DNA of 64,000 bases from Hemerocallis citrina (GCA_017893485.1 CM030362.1:31290089-31354088); one strand, 5' to 3'. Counted from the stretch's first letter, positions 19,712 through 30,531 are shown. Numbers and translations: made by a program. Notes: generated by a model not told the origin, from the letters alone.

Positions 19712-20149
19712 CTGGGGACGATCAGTCTTTGAGGAGTAGTTTGACTGTTTTAGTGGCTAGTGGAGTTGTATCGGAGTCCGAATGGGTGATTTTGAATCTT
19801 GAAGTGGGTAGTAAGGTAACTTTTTGAAGCCATATGATGTTCTGAAGTCGTATCGAGTTTTTATCTATTTTTTCGGACTATTTATTTAATTTTGCGATGT
19901 GTCAACTAATCGTTCGGGGGGCTTAACAGTACGTTCTAGGCAATAATTGTTCGTTCAGAGGCTCAAAAATGTCCCCCCGAATTTTTAATTATTGTCTAGA
20001 ATTTTTAGCTAATTTTCCCAAATTTTTAGCAATTTTTCGTAATTTTTAAATAAATAAAACGATTTAAATAAATAAAAACCGATTTTTAAATACTGATTTA
20101 TGACGTGGCGTGATCTGGACTTTCAATCAGAGCGGAGCGCGAATTTCTG
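19712..20149. other. Element B untranslated region
   Basis: AT-rich sequence between the PPT and the first tandem array. I see no gene or repeat; TTTTTAGC and AATTTTTA motifs recur around 20000-20060. Confidence 0.5.
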
Positions 20150-21450
20150 AGTAATCAGACGGTCCCCGTTCCTCGGCATGCTTTTTCGCCGTATACGAGG
20201 GTCGGCTCCTCGGTGCCTCGGCTCGGAGGGTCAGCGCTTCGGCTCGGAAGGTCAGTGCCTCGGCTCGGAGGATCCGAGGTACGTGGCATCATCTGGGCCG
20301 TCCATTTCAGCGTGGATCCCCATAAAACGCTATCTTGTCGTTTAGTGGACGTGGCAAGATCTGGGCCGTCCATCATGACGAGCGCGCTTTTTCACAAGAT
20401 CCAACGGCTGATATGGGTCGGCGTGTTTTTTCGCCATATACGAGGGTCGGTTCCTCGTCATCTCGGCTCGGAGGGTCAGCGCTTCGGCTCGGAAGGTCCG
20501 AGGTACGTGGCATCATCTGGGCCGTCCATTTCAGCATGGATCCCCATAAAATGCTATCTTGTCGTTTAGTGGACGTGGCAAGATCTGGGCCGTCCATCAC
20601 GACGAGCGCGCTTTTTCACAAGATCCAACGGCTGATATGGGTCGGCGTGTTTTTTCGCCATATACGAGGGTCGGTTCCTCATCATCTCGGCTCGGAGGGT
20701 CAGCGCTTCGGCTCGGAGGGTCAGCGCTTCGGCTCGGAAGGTCAGTGCCTCGGCTCGGAGGATCCGAGGTACGTGGCGTCATCTGGGCCGTCCATTTCAG
20801 CATGGATCCCCATAAAATGCTATCTTGTCGTTTAGTGGACGTGGCAAGATCTGGTCCATTCATCATGGTGCGCATCACGAGGATGGGGTTCAGATCACGA
20901 GAAAATGTTATCTTGTCGTTTTGTGGGCGTGGCGAGATCTGAACCGCCCATCGAATTCTGACGCGAATTTTGGAGAGATCCGACAGTGACTTCACCTCGG
21001 GAGGATTTTTCTCCATATACGAGGGTCGGTTCCTCGTCATCTCGGCTCGGAGCTTCAGGATTGTTGGCCGAAGCGCTGAGTTGGATATTTTGAAGGTAGC
21101 GTCTCTTGATTGTACCGTTTTTTCGAGCCCAGTGGCTCGGCTGCTCGACTAAGCTGTTCGGTAGCTCGGTTTAGCAGGCCGATGGCAGGCAGTTCGGAAG
21201 GTACACGTGGCCGGATCTGGTCCGTCCATCATGGTGCGCATCACGAGGATGGGGTTCAGATCACGAGAAAACGCTATCTTGTCGTTTTGTGGGCATGGCG
21301 AGATCTGAACTGCCCATCGAATTCTGACGCGAATTTTGGAGAGATCCGACGGTGACTTCGCCTCGGGAGGATTTTTCTCCATATACGAGGGTCGGTTCCT
21401 CGTCATCTCGGCTCGGAGCTTCAGGGCTGTTGGTCGAGGCGCTGAGTTGG
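20150..21450. repeat. Tandem repeat of 225-365 bp units (element B, distal array)
   Basis: Units share GCCATATACGAGGGTCGG (about 20190, 20434, 20660, 21016, 21381), CTCGGCTCGGAGGGTCAGCG, CTATCTTGTCGTTTAGTGGA and a GATCTGGGCCGTCCATC segment. A short internal repeat TCAGCGCTTCGGCTCGGAGG varies in number and changes the unit length. A further copy lies at 26270-26450, beyond the antisense gene. Confidence 0.88.
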
Positions 21451-21647
21451 ATATTTTGAAGGAACTCAGTGGCTCGGTTGCTTAGCCGGTTGTTCGATAG
21501 CTCGGCTCGGCAGACCGGTGGCCGAGTCGTTGACTTGAGCGATCTGAGGAGTTTTTCGCTTCTCGTAACGTCGCAACTTTCCGCTTAGCGCTTTGGCTTC
21601 TTAGTGGGCCTTTGAGGTTCCCAAGGAGGCCCACTATCCCCTAGGGT

Positions 21648-21653
21648 TATAAG
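21648..21653 (+). promoter_or_regulatory. TATA box candidate of the element B antisense gene
   Basis: TATAAG in GGGTTATAAGT, followed by ACTCCCCCACTCCC, about 210 bp upstream of the inferred ATG. The intervening leader may contain an intron: GTCAGT (21823) to TTTTCCTAG (ending 21856), just before the ATG. Confidence 0.45.
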
Positions 21654-21858
21654 TTTTTACTCCCCCACTCCCAAGCTCATTTCTTACTTTTCACTCCAAG
21701 ACTTCACTTTTGTTCTCTAAGTTCTCTGCTAGCGGCGATTCTTGCTTCAAGGTGGTGACGTTAGCTGTCGCGTGGGCCAGGCAATTTCCGGCAAGCACAT
21801 TCCGACCGTGAATGTCACTTCAAAGGTCAGTCTACTTTGCCTTAGCTTTTTCCTAGAG

Positions 21859-24075
21859 ATGTCAAGAGTGAACTCGGGGAGTGGGGCCTCGTCTTCGGGC
21901 GATGATGGCGCCAAGGAGAGGAGAAGGGCGGAGGTCCGAAGGAAGGGAAAGCAGGTTGCCGAGCCGTCGGCTACCAAGGCGAGGCAGGAGAAGAAGAAGA
22001 GGAGGGTGGCGACCCAATCTCCCGTGGTTGAGGTGATTGTGGAGAACCCGAAGCAAGCCCCCGAGATGGGACGATATCCCTCGGTTTTATCTGGGCATTC
22101 GGGGGTCAGGCAGTACGAGGGCGACCTTTTGGAGAAAGCGATCTACGGAAAGTCGAAAGTCGTCGAAGAACCTAATCCGGCCCTTCCCACCGAAGCCGAC
22201 GAGCTCATTTCGGTGTTATCCGAGAGGGATCTCCTTCGGATTAGAAAGGCGTTCGCCATCCTTCCGGAGTACAAGCTGATGATCCCCGGCCCCGGCATGC
22301 GAGCGAATTCCAAGCTGTCGTCGTCGGACATGTGTATGTTCGACTTCGACTCCTTGAATGCCGGACTACGTTTCGCGCTGCATCCTTTCATCCTCCAGAT
22401 CCTCGGCTGGTTCTGCCTCGTGCCGACCCAATTCATGCCAAACACATGGCGTCACGTGAACGCTTTCTTGCTTCAGTGCTACAAAGCTGAAGTAGAGCCG
22501 GACCTAACGGTCTTCCGAGGCCTGTATCGAATAAACCGGCAGCATAAGACGGAGCATCGGTACTACTTGGGGCCGAGGAAGGATGTTAGGATCGTAGAGA
22601 ACCCCGACTCAATTAAGGGTTGGAAAGAGAAGTATTTTATATTAAGGGGTGAGGCGATACGGCACATTCCGACACGGTGGAAAGTGGAGGTGCCGAAATT
22701 TGCGAGAGCCGACCTCGTACTGTCTGAGGCCGAGGAGGAGGTGGCGAGGAAGATCATGGCCCTTCCCCTGTTGAGTTGGAGGGAGTTGACGGAGGAGGTG
22801 CTGTTCGGGTCCGGCCTTAGCCCCATCGACCCGAGTATGCTCCTGACATCTCATTTATTTTCGTTTTTCTTTCAAGTCTTTAGTTCGTCTCGCTGACTCG
22901 TTTTTTCTGTTGTCCGATGCAGAAGCGATGAAGATTGATTTCAACGCCATGATGGCCGATAGGTCCAAGTTGGCCGGGGGCAGAAAGAGGAAGAGGGCGG
23001 CCGCGGCTGCCTCGTCGACTCCGCAGCCCACGGTCACCTCCACCACCACCCTGCCTCCTCCGGCTACTGAGGTGCCTTCGGAGGTGGTTGTCACCGAGGA
23101 GCCCTCGGTCCCCGTGGCCCCGACCGTGATTGAGGGGGCCTTTGATGTTAACGCGACGCTGACGCTTGAGGCTCCGCCGTTGACTAAAGCGGCCGAGGAA
23201 ATCCTGACCGAGTAGCACAAGCAGTTGTTTGTGCCGAACTGGCGAGTGAAGAATCACGACGGATTCCTCGACAACTCGCAGATGTCGGTTCAGGTCGTCA
23301 AGCACTTGGCGACGCCAAAGGACAGAGCCGCACTAAAAGCGGGGACGGTCAGCGACGACACCTACGAGGTGGCTCGGTCGCTCGTGTCGGTAAGTTTTTC
23401 TTCTGCAAATTCGTTCAAGTTTTCTGCCCGGCTTGCGCATTGCTCTGATCGTTGTTTTTGCAGGCCACCTGCCACTTCGGCCACCTTCTCGAGGCGTTCG
23501 CCGAGCAGGAGAAGGAGCTGAAGGCCGCCAGTGACAAAGACAGGGCGGAGAAGGTCAAGGCTATTCGGTAACTCGAGGCCGAGCAGCGGCGGGTCGAGGC
23601 ATTGGAAGTCCGGGTCGCCGATCTTGAGGCGGACTTGGAGAGAGCCAAGGGGCGACATGACGCGGAGGCTGCCAAGGCCAAGAAGGCTGCCGAGGAGCTG
23701 GCCGCGTCGGCGAAGTCTCTGGCCGACCTGAAGGCGGAGAAGGATGCGCTGGCCATCAAGATTAGGGCCGAGGTAGAGGCCGAGGGCGAGGCTGAGGCGA
23801 AGAAATACATGGCCGAGAACATGGAGAGGTCCTATCAGACGGCACTCGACCATGTTCAGGATCGTGTCCCCGGCTTCGAGCGGGTCGGCTACAGACTGTG
23901 GCCCGGATCGCCCTCAGGTGGTGAGGAGGAGGGAGGCGAAGGCGGCGAGGTCAAAGGTGATGACGAGGAGGAGGAGACCGAGCCGCCTGTGGCGAACGCC
24001 CAGGGTGAGGGGAGGATCGAGGGGACACCTGGCGACGCGTCCGTGGTTGAAGCGGCGACGCAGGTGGACCCCTGA
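21859..24075 (+). pseudogene. Antisense three-exon gene of element B (two stops)
   Basis: Exon 1 (21859-22834) begins MSRVNSGSGASSS. It is basic at the N-terminus (KERRRAEVRRKGKQ, KKKRR), then a globular region with ALHPFILQILGW, NPDSIKGWKEKYF and LSPIDPS that I relate to the Transposase_28-like 'putative gypsy type transposon' family. Intron 1 is 22835-22922 (GTATGC...GATGCAG, phase 1); exon 2 (22923-23389) has a basic GRKRKRAAAAAS patch and a Pro/Thr-rich stretch. Intron 2 is 23390-23463 (GTAAGT...TTTTGCAG, phase 0). Exon 3 (23464-24075) is a long E/A/K-rich probable coiled coil ending in an acidic tail. About 684 codons, interrupted by TAG at 23213 and TAA at 23569. The introns keep frame, and the same positions are used in element A. 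Function unknown. Confidence 0.8.
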
Positions 24076-24138
24076 TCCCCTCGCAAAATTTTTGTTTTGT
24101 AGTTTTTGTTTTTTCTTTCAAACGGTGTAATGCCTTTT

Positions 24139-24154
24139 GCGGACTGGCCACCGC
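24139..24154 (+). other. 16-bp block conserved after the antisense gene
   Basis: GCGGACTGGCCACCGC, identical to 5347-5362 of element A, 64 bp after the stop codon. Followed by CTTTTGATGATGAATGAAAA, which could include a poly(A) signal. Confidence 0.6.
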
Positions 24155-24248
24155 TTTTGATGATGAATGAAAAAGTGTTTTGATTTTGGTCTTCTAAGTG
24201 TTTGGTTCGGCCATATAGTAGTTCAATGTTGTCCCTTTCTTATTTCAG

Positions 24249-24965
24249 ATCGCCGAGCAGACTCTCATCACCCCGGCGGATCGGCGCCGAGCCGAGTTAT
24301 TTCAGCGGTCGCGGGAGGATCGCCTCGAGGGCGAGGTTCATCTGACGAGGAGAATACTTTATAATGTGGAGAAGAGGAATAGTGAGCTGTTGGTCGAGCT
24401 GCATCATCTGCGGATAGTTGAGGCCGAACTATCTGCGAAGGAAGAAGAGTTGGTTCGGGTTTCGGCCGAACGAGACGACTTCGCACGGACAGTAGAACAG
24501 TTGCAAAGGGTGACGGTCGACAAGAGCATCGAGGTGACCCACTTGCGCCGCATTATATCCGACAGCGTCGAGTATCCCGGTTCGGCAAAACTTCCTCGAT
24601 TTAAGGTGATAGTAAAGGATGACACGTTGAAGAATCGGATCGTCGAACTGGAGGAAGAGGTTGCTCGGCTCAAGCCTCAGCCAGTGAGGGCTAACGTCCG
24701 GAGCACCTCGTGCACTCGTGAAGAGATCGAGCGAGGGATTACGTTTTATCAGGCCGCGAGCCGAACCCCCATCATAGGTAGGATAGCAGCCGACGCCCAA
24801 AGTGGGGTAGCAGTGTCTTCAAGTGGTGCTTCGGTTGGAGCGACTGTCAGGGTCAGCGGCGAGGGGGCATCTCGATTCGTCGGTCTAGAGACGAGCTCGG
24901 AGGTCAAGAAGCACCGACCTAAGGTGTCGCTGAACCGGAGCGTCCCCCTTCTTCGGAGGCAGTGA
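24249..24965 (+). CDS. Downstream antisense exon, element B
   Basis: A pyrimidine-rich tract and TTATTTCAG acceptor (ending 24248) open a phase-0 frame without ATG (IAEQTLITPADRRRAELF) that runs to 24965. It has two heptad-rich charged stretches (RNSELLVELHHLRIVEAELSAKEEELV and NRIVELEEEVARLK in part) and an S/T/G-rich end. Element A's counterpart is at 5480 with the same phase. It may be an alternative 3' exon joined to the phase-0 exon 2 donor at 23389/23390, or a separate gene whose first exon I cannot see. No premature stop. TTATATTAATAAAATTGGAG at 25036 could hold its poly(A) signal. Confidence 0.5.
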   Translation: MAEQTLITPADRRRAELFQRSREDRLEGEVHLTRRILYNVEKRNSELLVELHHLRIVEAELSAKEEELVRVSAERDDFARTVEQLQRVTVDKSIEVTHLRRIISDSVEYPGSAKLPRFKVIVKDDTLKNRIVELEEEVARLKPQPVRANVRSTSCTREEIERGITFYQAASRTPIIGRIAADAQSGVAVSSSGASVGATVRVSGEGASRFVGLETSSEVKKHRPKVSLNRSVPLLRRQ

Positions 24966-25450
24966 ACGGGTCGTGTCTTGTCTTCGGACTTGCGAACTTT
25001 GTTTTGTTGTAATCTTTTTGTAAATTTATCCAAGTTATATTAATAAAATTGGAGTTGATTTTCCCGGACTGTTCTCTGCTGGCTTCTTATTGTGCTGTAG
25101 TTGCGCTAGTTAGGGTAGGCTCGAAATGAACCGTGAGGCAAGTGTGCTTCGTTGAGCATCTTGGCCTCGAGACTCACACTTTTTCCGCGGTTTCGAATCT
25201 TGCTCGGCGCCTTCAGGTGCGGCTCGGTGCGGCCGCTAAGGCACAGCTGTTCCGGACGTCCGAGCGTGGTTCTGAAAAGATGGGACCAGTCCCCTAACAG
25301 CATTAATGGCGCTCCGGGATCCGTGGGGACGTTTGACCTTCCCAAGGGCGTTGAAAACGGTGCCCCTTAATTAAATACATGGCGCTTCAGCTCCCTAGGC
25401 GCGACTTTTGGACTCCCGAGGGTCATAATGACAGTCTCTTGGGGGAAGGC

Positions 25451-25457
25451 TATAAAT
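25451..25457 (+). promoter_or_regulatory. Second TATA-like site, element B
   Basis: TATAAAT in GGCTATAAATCCCACACCCCC, before a repeat-made open frame. The same arrangement occurs at 6290 in element A. Confidence 0.35.
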
Positions 25458-25589
25458 CCCACACCCCCTTGTAGTTTTTGTCATTGCAGTCTTGAACTCT
25501 AGTGGCATCGATGGTGTCTGCCCATGGGCGGATGCCAGCTTTGTAAGAAACTTTCATCTCGAGAGGTCCGGAGGGTGGTCACCCTTCTG

Positions 25590-26110
25590 TCTTGTTCTTC
25601 TCCCGTTCCTGACAGTAAGGATGTGGATGTCAGGGGCGGGGGAGGGCAAGGCAGAAGAGTTGGCGACCGTAGTCCGGACCCGAGGGGAAGGTTCTTCGGG
25701 AGGACGGGTGGTCGTTCTTCCACCATTATCTTCTCCCGATTCTGACTGCCCCGAGGTGGGTGTCAGGATTGGGGAAGGTCGTGGTAGAAGAGGTGATGAC
25801 CCAAGTCCGGAACCGAGGGATCGTGTGTTTCGGAAGGACGGGTGGTCGTTCTTTCACCATGATCTTCACCCGATTCTGACTGCTCCGATGTGGACGTCAG
25901 GGTCGGGGGAGATCATGGTAGAAGAGGTGATGACCCAGGTCCGAATCCGAGGGAGGAGTTTGCTTCGGGAGGACGGGTGGTCGTTCTTCCACCGTGATCT
26001 TCTCCCGATTCTGACTGCCCCGATGTGGGTGTCAGGGTCGGGGAAGATCATGGTAGAAGAGGTGATGACCCAAGTCCGGAACCGAGGGGAAAGTCCCCTA
26101 AACCTTAGCC
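25590..26110. repeat. Tandem repeat, about 134 bp x 4 (element B)
   Basis: Units share GGACGGGTGGTCGTTCTTCC, a TCTCCCGATTCTGACTGCCC segment and ATCATGGTAGAAGAGGTGAT. Anchors at about 25605, 25739, 25872 and 26008. A 252-codon open frame (25492-26250) runs through it and repeats its own peptide; it has no recognisable domain and is probably a product of the repeat. Confidence 0.8.
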
Positions 26111-26269
26111 CAAACTTTCGAGGCTCAGCTGGATACTTGCTCGGCCTGGGTCGGCTGCGCATTCGTGGCTTGGTAACCGGAGTGACCTCTGCCGAAGGTT
26201 GGTTTTGGTTGATTGTCGCTCGGTGTTTGGTGCCGAGCGAAGTGAAGTGATCATAGCCGTTGAATGGTG

Positions 26270-26450
26270 GCACGAATCTTGAGGCAGGTCCAGTTCCCAA
26301 GAAAACGTTATCTTGTCGTTTTGTGGACACGTGGCTGAATCAGATCCGTTCATCACACTCTAGCACACATTTCGAGGCAATCGGACGGTGGTTTCGCCTC
26401 GGGAGGTTTTTTCGCCATATACGAGGGTCGGTACCTCGTCCGCTCGGCTC
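26270..26450. repeat. Isolated copy of the distal repeat family (element B)
   Basis: Contains the same blocks as the 20150-21450 array (CTATCTTGTCGTTTTGTGGA, TCGCCATATACGAGGGTCGG) but lies between the antisense region and integrase. The antisense unit is thus bracketed by one repeat family, as in element A. Confidence 0.75.
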
Positions 26451-26539
26451 GGTGGTCGCGGGGGCAGTTGGAATGGCTATCTACCTCCGGCCCGCTTAAG
26501 GACGAGCCGGTGAAGTAAAGTTGAACCATAGGACCCCGA

Positions 26540-27410
26540 CCATCGTTAGGTTAGTTTGAGGGTTGTGGGAGCAATTCCGAATGGCGAACTACTTCTAGCT
26601 CGCTTAGGAGCGAACTTGCGAAGTAGAATCGAGCCAAGTGTTGGACTCCGAACCATTCAACAGCTGTGGGAGCAATTCCGAACGGCGATCTACTTCTGGC
26701 TCGCCTATGGGCGAGCCGGGGAAGCGAAGTCGAGCCGAGTGTTGGACTCCGAACCATTGTTAGATCAGTTCAAGGGTTGTGGGAGCAGTTCCGAATGGCG
26801 AACTACTTCTAGTTCGCTTAGGAGCGAACTTGCGAAGTAGAATCGAGCCAAGTGTTGGACTCCGAACCATTCAATGGCTGTTGGAGCAATTCCGAACGGC
26901 GATCTACTTCTGGCTCGCCTATGGGCGAGCCGGGGAAGTAAAGTCGAGCCGAGTGTTGGACTCCGAACCATCGTGAGATTAGTTTGTCGGTTGTGGGAGC
27001 AATTCCGAATGGCGAGCTACTTCTGGTTCGCTTACAAGCGAACCTGCGAAGTAGAATCGAGCCAAGTGTTGGACTCCGAACTATTCAACGGCTGTTGGAG
27101 CAATTCCGAACGGCGATCTACTTCTGGCTCGCCTATGGGCGAGCCGGGGAAGCAAAGTCGAGTCGAGTGTTGAACTCCAAACCATTGTTAGATCAGTTCA
27201 AGGGTTGTGGGAGCAGTTCCGAATGGCGAACTACTTCTAGTTCGCTTAGGAGCGAACTTGCGAAGTAGAATCGAGCCAAGCGTTGGACTCCGAACCATTC
27301 AACGGCTGTTGGAGCAATTCCGAACGGCGATCTACTTCTGGCTCGCCTATGGGCGAGCCGGGGAAGTAAAGTCGAGCCGAGTGTTGGACTCCGAACCATC
27401 GTGAGATTAA
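26540..27410. repeat. Tandem repeat, 214 bp x 4 (element B)
   Basis: Each unit has two related halves: one with CTCGCTTAGGAGCGAACTTG and one with CTCGCCTATGGGCGAGCCGG, both followed by GTGTTGGACTCCGAACCAT. Unit starts at about 26551, 26765, 26979 and 27193. The half-units contain small hairpins (GGCTCGCCTATGGGCGAGCC). Confidence 0.88.
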
Positions 27411-27600
27411 AGAGTTAAAGGCAGAGAGATGAGATAGTAGCAAAAATATGAAAAAACTTTATTTATTAATACCCAATGATCGGCTGCTTCTAAAGTTGCT
27501 AGCCGTTATTACAATGAAAAATAAAAGAAAATTACTACTAGTAACAGGAAAGGAACGGTTCGACATCTCGAATTACTTAGAGGGGCGTTGTTGCTCTCTC

Positions 27601-30531
27601 TTAGTATTTTAAGAGATGGTCGGCATTCCAAGTCCTGGGAATTTCCCTGCCTTCGAGATCTTCTAGTCTGTATGTGCCGGGGCGAATTTCTTTAGAAATC
27701 TTGTAAGGACCCTCCCAGTTCGGGGCCAATTTGCTTTTCTGACTAGGGAACGAGATGGCCAACTTTCGGAGGACCAGGTCCCCTTCTCTGAGGTCCGTTG
27801 GGCGGACTCTTTTGTTGTATGCTAGCTCGATCCTTCTTCGGTAGGTTTGCTGGCATATGGCTGCTCTCTCTCGGATTTCGTCTATCAGATCTAGACTTGC
27901 TCTGAGCTCCTTAGCGTTCTGTTCTTCTTCGTAAGCAATCAGACGAGGAGAGGGTAACCCGATCTTTAGGGGGATGATGGCCTCGGACCCGTAGGTGAGA
28001 TTGAACGGGCTCTCGCCTGTTGGGCTCCGCTTGGTGGTGCGGTAATTCCAGAGCACGTTAGGCAGCTGATCGACCCACAAGCCTTTGGAACACTTGTCTA
28101 ACCTCTTCTCAATGCCTGAAAGGATCTGTCGGTTGGCATTCTCGGCCTGGCCATTCGACTGAGGATGGGAGACGGAGGAGAACCGGTGTTGTATGGCGAG
28201 GTCTTCACATAAAGCTCGGAAGGCAGCCCCCGTGAATTGCGTTCCGTTGTCCGTAATTAGGACCCTGGGGACGCCGAATCGGCAGATCACGCTTTTCCAG
28301 AAGAATTGAACAACCTTGTTTTCGGTGATCGTGGCCAGTGGTTCGACCTCTATCCATTTCGAAAAATAGTCGACTGCCACGACTAGGAACTTGAGCTGTC
28401 CGGGGGCTGGCGGAAACGGCCCTAGTAAATCCATCCCCCACATCGCGAAGGGGATCGGACTTGATAGGGAAGTGAGTGGTGCTTGCGGAAGGCGTCGGAT
28501 GTCGGCGTGCTTCTGACAGGAGCTGCATTGCCGAACGTGTCGTTCGGCGTCCCATAGGAGAGTGGGCCAGAAATACCCGTAGTTCAACACTTTGCGCGCC
28601 AGGGCTCTGGAGCCAGAATGGGCCCCGCCGATGCCCTCATGAAGTTCATGCAGGGCGAAGTCGGCTTGCTCGGGGGAGAGGCACCTCAGGTAGGGCCGAC
28701 CATCCACCTGGGTGAAGGAGAGTTTGTACAGGATGCCTTCGATTAGTGTGTAGCGCTCAGCGCGGGTTCTTACCCTTCGTGCTTCCTTGGGATCCTCGGG
28801 GAGGAGTCCGTCCTTTAAGAATTCGACAAGGGGTTTCATCCAATTGTCTTCGAGGAGGACAGGCAATGTTTCTACGGAGTCCAGTGTTTCGTCCTCTATG
28901 CTCGGCTTCAGGAGGACTTCTATCAACACGGTCTGCTCGAGACCTTGAAGGGAAGAGGAGGCTAGTTTGGATAGGGCGTCGGCCTGTGTATTTTCTTCTC
29001 GGGGGATCCTTTTGATGAGGGCCTCTTCAAACAGCGCCATGAGGCTCTTGACTTTGGCTAAGTATTTAACCATTCTGTCATCGCGGGCTTCATACTCGCC
29101 GAGGACCTGATTGACGACCAACTGAGAGTCGCTGAAGATCCGCAGGCGCTGTGCCCCTGCATTTCGGGCCATTCCAAGGCCGGCTATGAGCGCCTCGTAT
29201 TCAGCTTCGTTGTTCGAGGCTTTGAAGTTTATACGGAGAGAGTATTGGAGGATAAAGTCATCTGGGCCTGCCAGGATGACTCCTGCACCACTTCCCTCGT
29301 TGCAAGAGGACCCGTCAACATAAACCGACCAGACGGGTGGTCCCTTCACTGTTTGGCTGGACTCGGGGATAGTACTCTTAACTATGAATTCGGCGAGTGC
29401 CTGAGCCTTGATCGCGGTCCGAGGCTGATAAGTTATATCGTGTTGGCTCAGCTCGATTGACCACTTCATAAGGCGACCCGAAGTCTCGGGCTTGTGAAGA
29501 ACCTGTTTCGGCGGTTGGTCGGTCAGAACGACCACCGAATAGGACTGAAAGTAGGGGCGAAGCTTTCTCGCGGCCATCACCAGGGCATAGGCCATTTTCT
29601 CTATCTTCGGGTACCGGAGCTCGGCGTCCCGAAGCACTTTGCTGACATAGTAGATGGGCTTCTGAGCCCGGTCTTCTTCCCTCACTAAGACTGCACTGAG
29701 GGTCTGCTCGGAGGCTGCCAGGTAGAGGTAGAGGGGTTCGCCAGGGATCGATTTGCTGAGGAGAGGAGGATTGACGAGGTATGCCTTTAGCTGGTCGAAG
29801 GACTCCTGTTGTTGCTGCCCCCATTCGAATCCTTTAGCCCCCCTGAGGGCCTTGAAGAAGGGGAGGCATTTTTCCCCGGACTTTGAGAGAAAGCGCCCTA
29901 TGGCGGCGAGGCGGCCTGTTAATCTTTGAACTTCTTTAACATTTCTAGGAGGGGCCATGTCCAATATGGCCTTGATCTTCTCCGGGTTTGCTTCAATTCC
30001 TCGTTGGCTAACCATGAAGCCGAGGAACTTCCCCGATGAGACGCCGAACGCACACTTGTTCGGGTTGAGTCTCATATTGTGCTTTCTCAAAACGTCAAAT
30101 GCTTCTTGGAGGTCGGTCACATGATCAATGCCTCGGATGCTTTTCACAAGCATGTCATCGACATACACCTCCATGTTCCGGCCGATCTGCGCCTGGAAAA
30201 CCTTGTTGACGAGGCGTTGGTATGTCGGCCCTGCATTCTTTAGGCCGAACGGCATGACTCTATAGCAATAGAGGCCCTGGTCGGTCACGAACGAGGTCTT
30301 CGGGATGTCCGAAGGGAACATCCGGATCTGATTGTAGCCTGAAAAGGCGTCCATGAAGCTGAGGAGCTCATGTCCCGAAGTTGCATCTATCAGGGTGTCA
30401 ATGCTCGGAAGAGGGAATGGATCCTTGGGGCAAGCTTTGTTGAGGTCGGTGAAATCAATACAAATCCTCCAAGTCCCATTGGACTTCTTCACCATTACTA
30501 CATTCGATAACCACTCCGGATAGTTTACTTC
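27601..30531 (-). CDS. Element B pol: RT, RNase H, archaeal RNase H, integrase
   Basis: A 964-codon open frame (30495-27601) continuing upstream to a stop at 30532-30534. RT palm: LSFMDAFSGYNQIRM (residues about 45-59), MPFGLKNAGPTYQRL and YVDD at 111-114. Residues about 253-372 are the first RNase H-like region. The second, archaeal-type RNase H has D394 (YVDGSS), E430/E433 (NNEAEYEAL), D456 (SDSQLV) and D506 (ADALSK). The integrase zinc motif is H619, H626, C657, C660, and the core triad D689, D749, E785 has D-35-E spacing. No chromodomain. All catalytic residues are present. It copies element RNA to DNA, removes the template and inserts the product. The missing first residues lie before the TAG, where a Gln codon is expected from element A (RFIQEV). 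Confidence 0.95.
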   Translation of the reverse strand, partial: EVNYPEWLSNVVMVKKSNGTWRICIDFTDLNKACPKDPFPLPSIDTLIDATSGHELLSFMDAFSGYNQIRMFPSDIPKTSFVTDQGLYCYRVMPFGLKNAGPTYQRLVNKVFQAQIGRNMEVYVDDMLVKSIRGIDHVTDLQEAFDVLRKHNMRLNPNKCAFGVSSGKFLGFMVSQRGIEANPEKIKAILDMAPPRNVKEVQRLTGRLAAIGRFLSKSGEKCLPFFKALRGAKGFEWGQQQQESFDQLKAYLVNPPLLSKSIPGEPLYLYLAASEQTLSAVLVREEDRAQKPIYYVSKVLRDAELRYPKIEKMAYALVMAARKLRPYFQSYSVVVLTDQPPKQVLHKPETSGRLMKWSIELSQHDITYQPRTAIKAQALAEFIVKSTIPESSQTVKGPPVWSVYVDGSSCNEGSGAGVILAGPDDFILQYSLRINFKASNNEAEYEALIAGLGMARNAGAQRLRIFSDSQLVVNQVLGEYEARDDRMVKYLAKVKSLMALFEEALIKRIPREENTQADALSKLASSSLQGLEQTVLIEVLLKPSIEDETLDSVETLPVLLEDNWMKPLVEFLKDGLLPEDPKEARRVRTRAERYTLIEGILYKLSFTQVDGRPYLRCLSPEQADFALHELHEGIGGAHSGSRALARKVLNYGYFWPTLLWDAERHVRQCSSCQKHADIRRLPQAPLTSLSSPIPFAMWGMDLLGPFPPAPGQLKFLVVAVDYFSKWIEVEPLATITENKVVQFFWKSVICRFGVPRVLITDNGTQFTGAAFRALCEDLAIQHRFSSVSHPQSNGQAENANRQILSGIEKRLDKCSKGLWVDQLPNVLWNYRTTKRSPTGESPFNLTYGSEAIIPLKIGLPSPRLIAYEEEQNAKELRASLDLIDEIRERAAICQQTYRRRIELAYNKRVRPTDLREGDLVLRKLAISFPSQKSKLAPNWEGPYKISKEIRPGTYRLEDLEGREIPRTWNADHLLKY

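Noticed and set aside
25492..26250. 252-codon open frame as a protein-coding gene
   Set aside because: It runs through a ~134-bp tandem repeat near a multiple of three and repeats its own peptide; no known motif.
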